From Lentzea aerocolonigenes (GTDB taxonomy: Bacteria > Actinomycetota > Actinomycetes > Mycobacteriales > Pseudonocardiaceae): 64,000 nucleotides of DNA. Below, one piece after another: positions 63,662-64,000 of the stretch (positions are counted from its first letter, which is position 1; each line of letters begins with the position of its first letter). The notes under the pieces are model-generated. The model worked only from the letters and a program-made list of their open reading frames with translations, was not told where the DNA came from and ran no database searches. A program made the position numbers and the translations under genes. The stretch is from contig NZ_BBOJ01000004.1 of NCBI RefSeq assembly GCF_000974445.1, forward strand, positions 186,001 through 250,000. The letters are read 5' to 3'.

Positions 63662-64000
63662 GCGACGCCGTCAGGCCGATGAGGCCTGTGCCCGCGCCCA
63701 GTCCCGCCAGGGAGATCAGCAACGCGGGCACCGGCGTGCTCATCGCGAGCAGCACCGACAGTCCGAGGCCGAGACAGGCGGTGCGCATGGGCCACGTGCG
63801 GTCGTTCTGCAGCAGCACGCGGGCCGACGCGTTCGTGAAGGCGTAGTAGAACAACGTCGCGCACGCCGCCACACCCAGCGCCGTCGCCATCGGCATGAGT
63901 ACGACGGCGAGCGCGCAGCCGACGACCACGACGAGCGACAGCGCGCCGGACTTGAGGCGCGTCGGCAGGTCGCCGTCCTCGACGAGTCCGGTCAGCGTGC
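63600..64000 (-). CDS. multi-pass membrane protein, C-terminal part only
   Basis: The frame is open to the right edge, so the N-terminus lies outside the window. The visible 133 residues include three or four hydrophobic helices (SLVVVVGCALAVVLMPMATALG, GVAACATLFYYAF, TACLGLGLSVLLAMSTPVPALLISLAGLG) and a basic tail (RASLKGKRAASRQHTPQGR). The upstream part, TLTGLVEDGDLPTRLKSGAL, looks like a cytoplasmic loop. Family not recognised. It converges with and overlaps the 89-residue membrane protein gene. Confidence 0.6.
   Translation of the reverse strand, partial: TLTGLVEDGDLPTRLKSGALSLVVVVGCALAVVLMPMATALGVAACATLFYYAFTNASARVLLQNDRTWPMRTACLGLGLSVLLAMSTPVPALLISLAGLGAGTGLIGLTASLRASLKGKRAASRQHTPQGR

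Overview
The window is GC-rich chromosomal DNA from an actinobacterium. The organism is most likely a Pseudonocardiales member (Lentzea/Saccharothrix/Amycolatopsis type). The evidence is the gene families (SAV_6107 HEPN, Rv2175c, LppM, MptB, PimB', actinobacterial bcc-aa3 respiration), the frequent GTG and TTG starts, and the very high GC at third codon positions. Genus assignment is inference.

From about 7.4 kb to the right end the gene order follows the Mycobacterium tuberculosis block Rv2171 to Rv2210c as I recall it: lppM, metF-like, prenyl synthase, mptB, Rv2175c, pknL, aroG, 3'-5' exoribonuclease, acyltransferase, ArsA-like ATPase, SRPBCC, fadD15, pimB', NlpC/P60, DEDD exonuclease/GIY-YIG, trpD, ctaE-qcrCAB, ctaF-ctaC, asnB, adoK, erpA-like, glycerate kinase, DUF3043, cobT, cobS and ilvE. 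Genes added to this backbone include a squalene/phytoene synthase, a DUF2891 protein, a PPi-type phosphofructokinase, an M16-like membrane protein, a glucokinase, a large SARP/NB-ARC regulator, a NYN-domain protein, a secreted intradiol dioxygenase, a receiver-domain protein, a pentapeptide-repeat protein, an aldo/keto reductase and cobU.

Layout. 1-5.3 kb: ACC-deaminase-like gene with its GntR regulator, a YbaK-GNAT pair, a LexA-box-controlled HEPN gene with a mycothiol-dependent-type enzyme, PhoD and a VOC protein. 5.7-13.6 kb: peptidase, lipoprotein, folate and isoprenoid/mannan genes. 13.6-27.1 kb: PASTA kinase, shikimate entry, glycolysis, lipid acylation and an ArsA-like operon. 28-40 kb: acyl-CoA ligase, SARP, PIM mannosyltransferase, cell-wall hydrolase and nuclease. 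41-51 kb: the cytochrome bcc-aa3 supercomplex genes split into two operons, with trpD and a second acyltransferase between. 51-64 kb: asnB, adoK, Fe-S carrier, glycerate kinase, cobalamin late steps and ilvE.

The most unusual signal is not a gene. An AT-rich palindrome, consensus TATCCGATATATCGGATA, is scattered through the window in intergenic gaps, across stop codons and inside unrelated genes in all three frames. The core octamer GATATATC occurs 12 times by my reading. It is often accompanied by a second family of larger palindromes built on GCAAAAGACGTTTGCGGAC and its degenerate TTGCAATGAGAC...GTCGTTGCAA relatives. I know of no described element matching this and regard it as the candidate undescribed system. 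No tRNA, rRNA, CRISPR array or complete insertion sequence was seen.
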